Below are positions 26,653 to 35,076 of a stretch of 35,188 nt of DNA, one piece after another. The stretch's first letter is position 1, and each line of letters begins with the position of its first letter. Source of the DNA: Novosphingobium sp. GTDB taxonomy: Bacteria; Pseudomonadota; Alphaproteobacteria; Sphingomonadales; Sphingomonadaceae. The position numbers and the translations under genes are program-made. Below the pieces are notes generated by a model, which was given only the letters and a program-made list of their open reading frames with translations, searched no databases and was not told where the DNA came from. The stretch spans positions 1 to 35,188 of the forward strand of contig NZ_JAIXZS010000095.1 in assembly GCF_027489515.1 (NCBI RefSeq). The letters run 5' to 3'.

Positions 26653-26823
26653 TCACCGCCGGAACCCGGCAAACGCAAGCGCCGCTGCGAGAATGATGAC
26701 CACCCAAGCCCCAGCCATCATCATCCCGGACGAAGGTTTCAAGCTGCGCAGCCTCCCGTTCGCCAGCACAAACGTAAGCGCCATCATGATCCCGATCAGC
26801 GCGACGAACTTGTCCGGCGTCAC
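26653..26823 (-). CDS. Small two-helix membrane protein (56 aa)
   Basis: A GTG start at 26823 overlaps the stop of the MBL hydrolase gene as GTGA (26820-26823), so translation is probably coupled. The product reads MTPDKFVALIGIMMALTFVLANG, then a short basic loop (RLRSLKPSSG) and a second helix MMMAGAWVVIILAAALAFAGFRR. The two helices with positive loops suggest an inner-membrane hairpin. No family is recognised. A longer ATG version (from 26880) would run through the MBL gene and add a non-conserved Arg-rich lead, so the short form is preferred. Confidence 0.75.
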   Translation of the reverse strand: MTPDKFVALIGIMMALTFVLANGRLRSLKPSSGMMMAGAWVVIILAAALAFAGFRR

Positions 26824-27587
26824 AGCTCGATTTCCATCCCGTCGTAACCCGGCTCGACGTGCGCCGGAGTCTCGTCGCACAGTGTCCGGTAATCCATGCT
26901 CTTGTCGAGATGTGTCAACACTGCCCGGCCGGCCCGGCAGGCCTCGACCAGTTCGAGCGACATCGCAAGATGCGCATGGGTCGGATGCGGCTGCCGCCGC
27001 AGGGCGTCGACCACCAGCACATCGACCCGGTCGAACAGCGCCACCATCTCGCCGGTAATCGCGCTGAAGTCCGTCGCGTAACCGATTGACTTGCCAGCCT
27101 GGTCAAAGCGAAATGCCGTAGTCTGCGCGGGCCCGTGCGGCATCTGGCAATGCGTCACGCCGATCCCGGCGACCATGCGAACCCGGTCGAGATTGTCGAG
27201 ATTGCAGATCGTTGGATAGCCGAACTGTCCGGCAAACACGTAGCCGAAGCGCTGCCGCAGCCGCCGCACCGTCTCATCCGCCGCATAGCCCGGGATCGGC
27301 GCACCGCGCCCCATCCGCAGCGGCCTCAAGTCGTCAATGCCGTGGGTGTGATCGGCATGGTCATGCGTCCAGACGACGCCATCGATCCGTGCGATCCCGG
27401 TCGAGAGCAGCTGGTGGCGCAGATCGGTCGGCGTATCGACAAGGATACGTCCACCATCGGCACCTTCGACAAGGATCGCCACACGCGTGCGCCGGTTGCG
27501 AGGCTCCTCAGGGTCGCAATCGCCCCAATCGTTGCCGATACGCGGCACCCCTGTCGACGTGCCGGAGCCGAGGACGACCAGCTTCAT
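26820..27587 (-). CDS. MBL-fold metallo-hydrolase, PhnP-like phosphodiesterase
   Basis: The 255-aa protein has the metallo-beta-lactamase core: VVLGSGTSTGVPRIG at the start, LVDTPTDLRHQLL, the metal motif WTHDHADHTHGIDDLRPL (HxHxDH), MPHGPAQTTAFRF, ATDFSAI and the C-terminal LTHLDKSMDY. The GSGTSTGVP opening and the conserved Cys/His spacing recall PhnP-type cyclic phosphodiesterases. No phn genes are near, so the physiological substrate is unknown. ATG 27587 overlaps the tatD stop by 4 nt. Confidence 0.9.
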   Translation of the reverse strand: MKLVVLGSGTSTGVPRIGNDWGDCDPEEPRNRRTRVAILVEGADGGRILVDTPTDLRHQLLSTGIARIDGVVWTHDHADHTHGIDDLRPLRMGRGAPIPGYAADETVRRLRQRFGYVFAGQFGYPTICNLDNLDRVRMVAGIGVTHCQMPHGPAQTTAFRFDQAGKSIGYATDFSAITGEMVALFDRVDVLVVDALRRQPHPTHAHLAMSLELVEACRAGRAVLTHLDKSMDYRTLCDETPAHVEPGYDGMEIEL

Positions 27588-28360
27588 GCCTCAGCCTTGC
27601 TGAACAACCGGAAAAAGTTGGCCCCGGTCTGCGCTGCCAGGGCCTCGGTCGTCGTCCCGCGCAGCCCAGCCACAAAGGCACAAGTGTCCGCAACGAAGCC
27701 CGGCTCGCAGACCTTGCCGCGATGTGGCACCGGCGCAAGAAACGGCGCATCGGTTTCGACCAGCAGCCTATCATCAGGCACTTCGGCAGCAAAAGCTTGT
27801 AAGTCTTTGGCATTCTTGAATGTCACGATGCCCGAAATCGAGATCGTGAGCCCGAGTTCGAGCACCGCGCGGCCGAAATCTGCACTCGCGGTGAAGCAGT
27901 GGATCAGCGCCGGAAACGCGCTCTTCGCCATTTCCTCGGTGAGTATCCGTAGTGTGTCATCTTCCGCATCGCGGGTGTGAATGACAATCGGCAGCCCCGT
28001 CTCGCGCGCGACACCGATGTGTACGCGAAACAGGTCCTGCTGCACCTGCCGATCCGAATGGTCGTAGTAGTAGTCGAGCCCGGTCTCGCCGATGGCAATA
28101 ACCTTGGGGTCGGCGGTTGCCGCCAGCAGCGCTTCGGCGCCCAGATCGGCATGGGCATCGGCTTCATGCGGATGGATGCCGATACTGGCCCACACGTCGC
28201 TCTCGCGCTGCGCGGTCGCGAGCACCGCATCCCACTCGCTTTGCCGTGTCGAAATGTTGAGGAAGCCCCGCACCCCGCGTGCACGGGCGCGCGCGAGAAC
28301 CTCGGTCTGGGTTTCGATCAGCCCCTTGTAGTTGAGGTGGCAGTGCGAATCGATCAGCAT
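27584..28360 (-). CDS. tatD: TatD family metal-dependent hydrolase/DNase
   Basis: The 258-aa protein is a TIM-barrel metallohydrolase. It has LIDSHCHLNYKG (HxH), IGIHPHEAD, IGETGLDYYYD (metal Glu), QQDLFRVHIGVARETGLPIVIHTRDAEDD, LIHCFTAS and the closing LLVETDAPFLAP. Bacterial members act as 3'-5' DNases or as D-aminoacyl-tRNA deacylase-like enzymes. Its ATG shares one base with the metG stop (TGATG at 28358-28362), a tight coupling. The metG-tatD-MBL order is common in proteobacteria. Confidence 0.95.
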   Translation of the reverse strand: MLIDSHCHLNYKGLIETQTEVLARARARGVRGFLNISTRQSEWDAVLATAQRESDVWASIGIHPHEADAHADLGAEALLAATADPKVIAIGETGLDYYYDHSDRQVQQDLFRVHIGVARETGLPIVIHTRDAEDDTLRILTEEMAKSAFPALIHCFTASADFGRAVLELGLTISISGIVTFKNAKDLQAFAAEVPDDRLLVETDAPFLAPVPHRGKVCEPGFVADTCAFVAGLRGTTTEALAAQTGANFFRLFSKAEA

Positions 28361-29922
28361 CAGGCCGCATCTTCCTCCGGCAGTTCCAGTCTCGGGAACG
28401 CCGGGCTCGGCGCAGCAATCCGCTCACCGGTGGCCACGCGCGCGAGGAACCAGTCCGCCTGAGTCAAAGCGGTGATGCCGCGTTCGTCGCCGGGAATACC
28501 AAGCTGATCCAGTACCTTGTCCGCTGCTGTTGGCACGACCGGCCGGATCGCGATGGTAAGATCGCGGATCGCCATGAACAGCGTCATCAGCACCGCGCGC
28601 ATGCGCTCGGGATCGCTCTTGCGCAGCGCCCACGGCGCCTGTTCATCGACATATTGGTTACAGGCGAAGACCGCGCGCATCCACGCCTCGATGCCCGACG
28701 AGAAGTTCAGCGAGGCGAACTCGCGCGGCAGTTCCTCGTGGCAAGCTGCAAACACGGTCGCGAGGAGTTGATCATCGGCCTCAGCGCTCGCGAACTTGGC
28801 AATTTCACCGTCCATGTTTTTGAAAATCATGGATAGCGTGCGCTGGACCAGATTGCCGTAGCTGTTCGCCAGTTCGGCGTTGCAGCGCGTCACGATCGCC
28901 TCGGGCGAATAGGACCCATCCTGCCCGAACACCACGTCGCGCATCAGGAAATAGCGCAGCGTATCCACCCCGAAACGCTCGGCCAGCGCAAGCGGGTCGG
29001 TCACGTTACCCAGCGACTTCGATTCCTTCTGGCCGCGGTTGAGCAAGAAGCCGTGGCCGAACACCTGCCTGGGCACAGGCAGACCTGCGCTCATCAGGAA
29101 GGCCGGCCAGTAGATCGTGTGGAAGCGCACGATGTCTTTGCCGATAAGGTGCAGATCGGCCGGCCAGTACTTCGCGTAATCCCCTGATTCGTCAGGAAAC
29201 CCGAGACCGGTGATGTAATTGGTCAGCGCATCGACCCACACGTACATGACATGGTTGTCGCTGCCCGGAACCTTCACGCCCCAGTCGAAACTGGTCCGCG
29301 ATACCGAAAGATCGCGCAGGCCCTGGCTGACGAAGGCGATCATCTCGTTGCGCCGGCTTTCGGGGCGGATGAACTCGGCGCCCCCCTGGAACAGCGCGAG
29401 CAGCGGTTCCTGGTACTTTGAGAGGCGAAAGAACCAGCTTTCCTCAACCGTCCATTCGACCGGGGTGCCTTGGGGCGAGAGCTTCTCCCCCCCTTCCCCG
29501 TCGATCAGTTCGCTGGCGTCGTAATAGGCCTCGTCGCGCACCGAGTACCAACCCTCGTAGCGGTCGAGATAGAGGTCGCCATTGGCTTCCATCCGCCGCC
29601 ATAGCTCCTGCGTCGCAGTGTGGTGGCGCGGCTCGGTGGTGCGGATGAACACATCATAATCGACATTCAGAGCATCGGCCATGGCAATGAAATGACTGGT
29701 CATTTCATTGGCGAGTTCAGCCGGCGTGATCCCGAGGTCGCGCGCCTTTTGCGCCATCTTCAGGCCGTGCTCGTCGGTCCCGGTCTGAAAACGCACATCG
29801 CGCCCCATCGCCTTCTGGAACCGGGCGATCACATCGGCGGCAATCGCCTCGTAGGCGTGGCCAATATGCGGCTTGCCGTTCGGATAGCTGATGGCGGTCG
29901 TGATGTAGTAGGGCTCGCCCAT
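28360..29922 (-). CDS. metG: Methionyl-tRNA synthetase
   Basis: This class I synthetase encodes 520 aa. It has ITTAISYPNGKPHIGHAYEAIAADVIARF (HIGH) and GQKESKSLGNVTDP, the KMSKS loop as KESKS. The connective insert (EAYYDASELIDGEGG...) has no cysteines, so this is the form without a zinc knuckle. The C-terminal tRNA-binding dimerisation domain of E. coli MetG (about 677 aa) is absent, as in other alphaproteobacteria. ATG 29922 is chosen because the family starts immediately before the first strand. AAGGA lies 13 nt upstream. A strong hairpin separates it from holB. Confidence 0.97.
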   Translation of the reverse strand: MGEPYYITTAISYPNGKPHIGHAYEAIAADVIARFQKAMGRDVRFQTGTDEHGLKMAQKARDLGITPAELANEMTSHFIAMADALNVDYDVFIRTTEPRHHTATQELWRRMEANGDLYLDRYEGWYSVRDEAYYDASELIDGEGGEKLSPQGTPVEWTVEESWFFRLSKYQEPLLALFQGGAEFIRPESRRNEMIAFVSQGLRDLSVSRTSFDWGVKVPGSDNHVMYVWVDALTNYITGLGFPDESGDYAKYWPADLHLIGKDIVRFHTIYWPAFLMSAGLPVPRQVFGHGFLLNRGQKESKSLGNVTDPLALAERFGVDTLRYFLMRDVVFGQDGSYSPEAIVTRCNAELANSYGNLVQRTLSMIFKNMDGEIAKFASAEADDQLLATVFAACHEELPREFASLNFSSGIEAWMRAVFACNQYVDEQAPWALRKSDPERMRAVLMTLFMAIRDLTIAIRPVVPTAADKVLDQLGIPGDERGITALTQADWFLARVATGERIAAPSPAFPRLELPEEDAA

Positions 29923-29950
29923 GGGCTGCGACTGTCCTTGGTTTCGGGAA

Positions 29951-29978
29951 GGCCTGCAGGATCGGAATCCCTCAGGCC
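29951..29978 (-). other. Intercistronic stem-loop between holB and metG
   Basis: GGCCTG (29951-29956) pairs with CAGGCC (29973-29978), and inside it GGAT (29959-29962) pairs with ATCC (29967-29970). The CGGA tetraloop and a symmetric 2x2 internal loop complete the structure. It overlaps the holB stop codon. No T-run follows on the minus strand, so it looks like an RNA processing, stability or partial-termination element within the operon. Confidence 0.5.
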
Positions 29979-30934
29979 GCGCTCTCCCTAGTGCGCGCCA
30001 CCGATGCCAGCAAGCCGCCGATTTCCAGAAGCAGCAGCGCTGGCTCGAAGTTGTAGGTCGGCGCCTGCGCCGCGAGCGCGGCGAGCGCGGCATGGGCCTC
30101 GACTATGCGTAGCCGCGCGGTGTCATCGCTGTGCGCCATGGCAGCCACCAGCACGCGCCGCGCCGCCTCGATCACGGCCAACAGGCGCTCGCGGTCCGGC
30201 CGTTGGCCAAGCGCGGCCGAAAGCTCTCCCCTGAGCGCCAGATCTGGATCGCCCTCTTTCGTAAGCCGAGTCATGATCTTCCATGCCGCGCCGAGGTCCA
30301 TAGCGGCAAAGGCCAGTGCGGCGCCTGGCGCGCCGCTCCCGGCGGATATCGCGGCTTCGAGCGCTTCACCGCCGAGCTCCGGTGCGGCCTCGGCGAGCGC
30401 GCGCGCCATATCCTGAGGTTCCAGCGGATGAAATCGCAGCACAGTGCAGCGCGAGCGGACCGTCGGTAGCAGCCGGCCAATCTGATGCGTCACCAGCAGG
30501 AAGAATGTTCCGGCGGGCGGCTCCTCCAGGCTCTTGAGCAACGCATTGACCGCGCCCTTCTCAAGATCGTCGGCGGCATCGATGATCACCGCGCGGCGTG
30601 AGCCCAATGTCGGCCGCGTCACCAGTCTTCGCTGTACGCCGCGAATCTGCTCAACGCTGATGTTGCGCTTGCGGGTATAGGCCTTGCCCTCGTCGCGCTT
30701 CCGGGCCTCGTCGTCGTTGCTGGGCAGCGGCTCGAGAACGTGGATATCCGGGTGCGCCTCGGGGCCAGGCTGCGGCACACCGGGTTCGGCAACGAGATCC
30801 GCGGCGGCTGCACGGGCGAAGCTGGCTTTGCCGAGACCTTCGCGCCCGGCAAGGATCCAGCCATGATGCATACGGGTGCCAGCCCGCGCCGCGCGCCAGA
30901 CGCTCCATGCTTCATCGTGACCGATCAGGCGCAC
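29972..30934 (-). CDS. holB: DNA polymerase III delta-prime subunit
   Basis: This is the clamp-loader subunit. It encodes 320 aa. The N-terminal AAA+ domain has HHGWILAGREGLGKASFARAAAADL, with the P-loop in the form GREGLGKAS, and the sensor region RRAVIIDAADDLEKGAVNALLKSLEEPPAGTFFLLVT. SRCTVLRFHPL carries the SRC motif. The zinc module of E. coli delta-prime is replaced by a charged segment (PLPSNDDEARKRDEGKAYTRKRNIS). The start is a GTG at 30934, overlapping the tmk end by 10 nt. tmk-holB is a classic pair. Confidence 0.95.
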   Translation of the reverse strand: MRLIGHDEAWSVWRAARAGTRMHHGWILAGREGLGKASFARAAAADLVAEPGVPQPGPEAHPDIHVLEPLPSNDDEARKRDEGKAYTRKRNISVEQIRGVQRRLVTRPTLGSRRAVIIDAADDLEKGAVNALLKSLEEPPAGTFFLLVTHQIGRLLPTVRSRCTVLRFHPLEPQDMARALAEAAPELGGEALEAAISAGSGAPGAALAFAAMDLGAAWKIMTRLTKEGDPDLALRGELSAALGQRPDRERLLAVIEAARRVLVAAMAHSDDTARLRIVEAHAALAALAAQAPTYNFEPALLLLEIGGLLASVARTRESAA

Positions 30935-31551
30935 AGGTGGTCCACCGCTGCCAGCACGCGCGCATGGACAGCCTCGGCTGCGCCTTGCGCTGCGATCACC
31001 GCAAAGCGCTCCGGCTCCGCTTCGGCATAGCGCTTGAAGGCAGCGGCCACTCTTGCGTGATACTCTGCCGCGCGTCCGCCAATCCGGTCGTGCGCACCCG
31101 CATCGCGTTTGCGCACACGATCTGCTGCCTCTGCTGGATCAAGTGTCAGCAGCACGGTGCAATCGGGTAGGAGTCCGGCACTGCCGATTCGGTGGAGTGT
31201 CAGGATGTCGGCATCTTCGAGGCCGCTGCCGCCGCCCTGATAGGCCCGGCTGCTATCAAGATAGCGGTCGCACACCACCCACGCCCCGCGCGCGAGCGCC
31301 GGACGGATCAAGGCCTCGACATGGTCAGCCCGCGCCGCCGCGAACAGCAGCGCCTCGGCACGCGCGCCCCAGCCCGGCCCTTCGTTGCCAAGCAGCAGCG
31401 CCCTGATGGCTTCCGCGCCCGGTGTCCCGCCCGGCTCACGCGTGGTGACGACTTCCAGCCCCCGCCCGCGCAGAGCTTCGGCCAGCAGCCGGCTCTGGGT
31501 CGATTTGCCGACCCCTTCCCCGCCTTCGAAGACGATGAACCTGCCTGTCAT
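30925..31551 (-). CDS. tmk: Thymidylate kinase
   Basis: It phosphorylates dTMP to dTDP in DNA precursor supply. It encodes 208 aa. The P-loop FEGGEGVGKSTQSRLL, TTREPGGTPGAEAIR and VVCDRYLDSSRAYQGGG (DR motif) are diagnostic. ATG 31551 is used because the P-loop then falls at the normal position. A longer frame from 31587 would overlap the upstream carboxypeptidase gene. It starts 7 bases after that gene and overlaps holB by 10. Confidence 0.97.
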   Translation of the reverse strand: MTGRFIVFEGGEGVGKSTQSRLLAEALRGRGLEVVTTREPGGTPGAEAIRALLLGNEGPGWGARAEALLFAAARADHVEALIRPALARGAWVVCDRYLDSSRAYQGGGSGLEDADILTLHRIGSAGLLPDCTVLLTLDPAEAADRVRKRDAGAHDRIGGRAAEYHARVAAAFKRYAEAEPERFAVIAAQGAAEAVHARVLAAVDHLCA

Positions 31552-31558
31552 CGGCCGC

Positions 31559-32737
31559 TCATTGTCCCAGCATCGCGAGCAGGCCATTGCGCAGCCGCGC
31601 TAGTGTGCCGGCTTCCGGCACAGCCTCCGCCGCGACCAGTGGCAGACGCGTCTCGCCCTCGCCGGGAACCCGCACAACAAGGCTGGCGACTTCATCGCCC
31701 TTTGCGATCGGTGCGCGCAGCGGGCCCCTGTAGCGCAAGCTGAGCGAATAGCTGGCGCCTGCCCCGCGCGGCAGCGTCAGTGCCAGCGGATGCGGCGCGA
31801 CAAGCGTCACGCTGCGCGCCTCGCCGCCCTGAACCTTGGCGGACCCAATCTCAGCGCCTTGCGCAAAAAGCGGATGCGCCTCGAACGCGGCAAAGCCCCA
31901 TTCCATGAACTCGCGCGATTCCTTTGCGCGCAACTTGCCGTTGTCGTACCCGCCAACCACCATCATCAGACGTCGCCCGCCCCTGACCGCCGATCCGACG
32001 AGGCCGTAACCTGCCTCGTTGGTGAACCCTGTCTTCACGCCGTCTGCGCCTTCGACATGGCCATAGAGTGGATTGTGATTGGGCTGCTCAATGCCGCGAA
32101 AGGCGAGCCGCTCGTGCCCGTAGAAGCGATTGTACAGTTCGGGATGCCGGGTGATCAGGGCTGTGCTCAGGGTGGCAAGATCGGCGGCGGATACATAAGT
32201 CTCGCCTTCGTCCATCCAGCCATTGGCCGTGTTGTAATGCGTGTCCTTGAGGCCGAGTTTTCGCGCCTCGGCATTCATCATCTCGGTGAAGGCGCCGACG
32301 CTGCCCGCAACACCTTCCGCCAGCACGACGCAGCCGTCATTTGCGGACACGGTGACGATGCCCTCAAGCAGTTCCGCCACCGAGGTATCGCTGCCATCCG
32401 CAAGGAACATCGTGCTGCCGACGCGGTGCCACTTCTTGAACGCCTCGTGGCTCATGGTGAAGCGCTGATCAAGCTTCAGCTTGCCTGCCTTGATCAGTTC
32501 GAAGGCGACATAGCTCGTCATGATCTTGGTGAGCGAGGCTGGCACGAAGCGCCGGTGCGACTGGCGCTCGAACAGCACCCGCCCGCCATTGACGTCGATC
32601 AGCAGCGCGATCGGCGCGGAAACCTGCGGCATGGCCGGTGCAACGCCCGGCACAGGTACGGGCACGGGGGCTGCCGCGCGCACCGGCAGGGCGGCCAGCG
32701 CGGCAATCAGCACAGCGGTCACGATCCTCGATTGCAA
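31559..32737 (-). CDS. D-alanyl-D-alanine carboxypeptidase (PBP5/6 type)
   Basis: This S11-family low-molecular-weight penicillin-binding protein trims the terminal D-Ala of peptidoglycan stems in the periplasm. From the TTG at 32737 it is 392 aa. The signal peptide MQSRIVTAVLIAALAALPVRA is followed by a Pro/Val linker. Catalytic motifs are SLTK (S68, K71), SAND (131-134) and KTG (235-237). The beta-rich C-terminal domain 2 follows. The TTG is chosen because GAGGA lies 8 nt upstream and gives a clean signal peptide. A TTG at 32779 lacks a ribosome site. It is exported, downstream of the rlpA-like gene and just before tmk. Confidence 0.94.
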   Translation of the reverse strand: MQSRIVTAVLIAALAALPVRAAAPVPVPVPGVAPAMPQVSAPIALLIDVNGGRVLFERQSHRRFVPASLTKIMTSYVAFELIKAGKLKLDQRFTMSHEAFKKWHRVGSTMFLADGSDTSVAELLEGIVTVSANDGCVVLAEGVAGSVGAFTEMMNAEARKLGLKDTHYNTANGWMDEGETYVSAADLATLSTALITRHPELYNRFYGHERLAFRGIEQPNHNPLYGHVEGADGVKTGFTNEAGYGLVGSAVRGGRRLMMVVGGYDNGKLRAKESREFMEWGFAAFEAHPLFAQGAEIGSAKVQGGEARSVTLVAPHPLALTLPRGAGASYSLSLRYRGPLRAPIAKGDEVASLVVRVPGEGETRLPLVAAEAVPEAGTLARLRNGLLAMLGQ

Positions 32738-32779
32738 GCGCGGGGTCCTCAGCCAGTTGGGGACCGCGCCTGGACACAA

Positions 32780-33790
32780 CTAATCGCGCACGATCCGGGC
32801 ACCCGCATAACCCGCAGCGCGAGCCTTCGCCAGTCCGCGCTCCGCCTCATCCCCGGAGGAAAACGGCCCGCTGCGCACGCGCCAGAGACTTCCTGTCTGC
32901 GCCATCGAGCCGCCGGCCTTGCGAGCGGCGGCCTCCGCATTTGCACGCTGGGAATAAGCACCGATCTGCACGAAGTAGCGCCCAGCAACGGGCACCGGAC
33001 GCTTGGGCGGCTGTGGCGGTGGTGTGGGCTTGGCCGAGGCGGCTGCATCCTTCTGCGGGGCGGGCTTCGGACTCGGCATCGGCGCTGGTTTTGGCGTCGG
33101 CTTGTTAAGTGCCGGCGTGGCTCCCGGGGCGGGCTTTGCCGTGGCCGCGGGCTTTGGCGTGCTCACTGCGACGACCTGCGAAGGATTGATTGTCACCGGC
33201 AGGTCCGCGACGGGCGGCGCCAGTCCGAGCTTGCGGCGCAGCGCGATCAGCAGGCCTTCAGGCGTGTCCATCCGACGCGGCGCAGGGCCGCCGGTGCGAA
33301 GCAGAGCACGCTCGGCCTCGGGCGGATTGACCCGGCGTACACGCACCGGAGCTGACGCGCCGTCCGGCAGGCCAAGCTCGGTCCAGGCCATCGGCGAGAG
33401 TGCTACCAAACCATCGCCGCTCATCGGCCCGCGCCGATCGATCCGCACGAGGATTGTCCGCCCTGTCGAAAGCGACGTTACCTCGACATAGCTTGGCACC
33501 GGCAGCGTGCGGTGCGCGCCGTTGATCCGGGCCATCACGCCTTCGTCTGCCCCCATCGGCACGGCCTTGCCCACAGCATCGTAGTTTAGCGTGTCAGCGG
33601 GCGAGTACGTCACCCCGTCGATCACGAACGGTTCACCGAGCGTGACCGGATAGTCGCCTGCCGGACCCGTCACGTCGGCGGGCGGCGCCTTGTGCTCGCG
33701 CGCCGAAAGGGGCGCCGCAAAGCCGGAACCAAGCGCTAGCACCATGGCCAGCGCCAGCGCGCCGTTGTTTCTGTTAACGGGCAATTTCAT
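32780..33790 (-). CDS. RlpA-like double-psi beta-barrel protein with SPOR domain, altered active site
   Basis: The product is 336 aa. The signal peptide is 1-30, the RlpA-like barrel about 50-150 (ARINGAHRTLPVPSYVEVTSLSTGRTILVRIDRRGP), a Pro/Lys/Ala linker about 210-267 and a SPOR domain 270-336 (YFVQIGAYSQRANAEAAA...). RlpA lytic transglycosylases usually have GExFD eight residues before the conserved His. Here H93 is kept, but V85 replaces the Asp and D82 replaces the Glu. VNDRGP is IDRRGP. It is probably septum-targeted by SPOR binding to denuded glycan but may not be catalytic. It overlaps the mltB-like gene by 17 nt. Confidence 0.9.
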   Translation of the reverse strand: MKLPVNRNNGALALAMVLALGSGFAAPLSAREHKAPPADVTGPAGDYPVTLGEPFVIDGVTYSPADTLNYDAVGKAVPMGADEGVMARINGAHRTLPVPSYVEVTSLSTGRTILVRIDRRGPMSGDGLVALSPMAWTELGLPDGASAPVRVRRVNPPEAERALLRTGGPAPRRMDTPEGLLIALRRKLGLAPPVADLPVTINPSQVVAVSTPKPAATAKPAPGATPALNKPTPKPAPMPSPKPAPQKDAAASAKPTPPPQPPKRPVPVAGRYFVQIGAYSQRANAEAAARKAGGSMAQTGSLWRVRSGPFSSGDEAERGLAKARAAGYAGARIVRD

Positions 33791-34832
33791 CAGCCAAAAG
33801 TCCCACCGAGAGGGCGTAGAGATTCGAGCAGTTGTAATCGAGGATGACTCGATAATTTCCGGTTAGCAGATAGGCGGTCTGGCCGGGCCCGTCGGGCTCG
33901 AGCAGGCTGGCAAGCGTGTCGTCCGCCAGCGTCGACGCGCGCGGCATCACGCCCAGCGTCTTCCATTCGCGCACAGTCTTCCACCTTGAATGGCGCGCGA
34001 AGACTTGCGGGCAGCGCGGGCTGGCGAGCGCCGTCCCCAGCGCCGGACGGTCGAGCGGCAGGGTTACATCCGCCGCGACGCCCCAAGGCTCCCCTGCCCG
34101 CCATCCGGCATCGCGGAAGTAGTTGGCGATCGAGGCAAGCGTATCGGGCTTGCTCGCCCAGATGTCCGCAAAACCGTCGCCATCGCCGTCCTGCGCGACA
34201 CGCAGATAGACGCTCGGGAGGAACTGCGGGTTGCCGAAGGCGCCGGCCCAGCTGCCGACCAGCTTGCTACGCGGCACGCCCCGGTCGACCATCTTGAGGA
34301 GCGCGATGAACTCCTCGGCAAACAGTGCGCGGCGGCGCCCCTCATAGGCCAGGGTGGCGAGCGATCGCGCAAGGTCGAAATCGCCGGTGTAGGAGCCGTA
34401 GTTCGTTTCATGACCCCAGATGGCGAGCACGATCTTGGGCGGCACTCCATATCGCTGCTCAATCGCGGCGAGTTTGTCGGCTGCGGCGAGATACTGTCGC
34501 CGTCCACCGGAGATCCGCGCGGCATCGACATGGGTGCGGCGATACCCGGCAAAGGCAGGGATCGAGGAGGAGGTCCCCGGCTGCGCGCGGTCAAGCGCGA
34601 TCACGCGGGGATTCTCGGTCAACCCGGTCATCACCGAGGCGATCGTCTCCTCGCGTACGCCTTCGGCCCGCGCCTTGGCCGCAAGGTATTGAAGATACCC
34701 TTGAAAGCCCGCTGCGGCCTCATCTCCCTGTGCACCGGCGGGCCCGGCAAGGAGCGATAGCGTCAGCACGGCAAGCCCGGCCCGGATGATGCCAGGGGCG
34801 CGCGGGAAACGAAGACGGTAAGAAAGCTTCAT
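33774..34832 (-). CDS. Lytic murein transglycosylase, MltB family
   Basis: The 352-aa protein cleaves the glycan strand to 1,6-anhydromuropeptides. After a signal peptide (1-35, ending AGPAGAQ) comes the lysozyme-like domain. The catalytic glutamate is E142 in IWGHETNYG. FGNPQFLPSVYLRVAQDGDGDGFADIW and SIANYFRDAGWRAGEPWG are family hallmarks. No lipobox cysteine is seen, so it is soluble periplasmic rather than a lipoprotein. No peptidoglycan-binding domain follows. It is the first gene of the minus-strand run. The 154-bp gap before tRNA-Ser must hold its promoter, but no clear hexamers are visible. Confidence 0.94.
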   Translation of the reverse strand: MKLSYRLRFPRAPGIIRAGLAVLTLSLLAGPAGAQGDEAAAGFQGYLQYLAAKARAEGVREETIASVMTGLTENPRVIALDRAQPGTSSSIPAFAGYRRTHVDAARISGGRRQYLAAADKLAAIEQRYGVPPKIVLAIWGHETNYGSYTGDFDLARSLATLAYEGRRRALFAEEFIALLKMVDRGVPRSKLVGSWAGAFGNPQFLPSVYLRVAQDGDGDGFADIWASKPDTLASIANYFRDAGWRAGEPWGVAADVTLPLDRPALGTALASPRCPQVFARHSRWKTVREWKTLGVMPRASTLADDTLASLLEPDGPGQTAYLLTGNYRVILDYNCSNLYALSVGLLADEIAR

Positions 34833-34986
34833 CGTGGCGTGACAGTCGCACAGCGCAGCCGCGCTGGGAATCCCTCAAGCGATGAATTGCGTGGGAAGCC
34901 CTGCCGATGCCTTGCGGATGCGGTCTGCAAAATTGCTTTGCGAGCCCGGCCCTGCCCGCTATCGGCGTACCCACGCATGATGCTGC

Positions 34987-35076
34987 GGACAGGTGGCCGA
35001 GTGGTTTAAGGCAGCGGTCTTGAAAACCGCCGTGGGTGGAAGCTCACCGTGGGTTCGAATCCCACCCTGTCCGCCA
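34987..35076 (+). tRNA. tRNA-Ser, anticodon TGA
   Basis: This is a complete class II tRNA with a long variable arm. The acceptor GGACAGG (34987-34993) pairs with CCTGTCC (35066-35072), G35073 is the discriminator, and CCA is at 35074-35076. The anticodon stem 35014-35018/35026-35030 encloses CTTGAAA with TGA at 35021-35023, reading UCA/UCG codons. The 3' half is overlapped on the other strand by the end of a recombinase-like frame. Confidence 0.97.
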
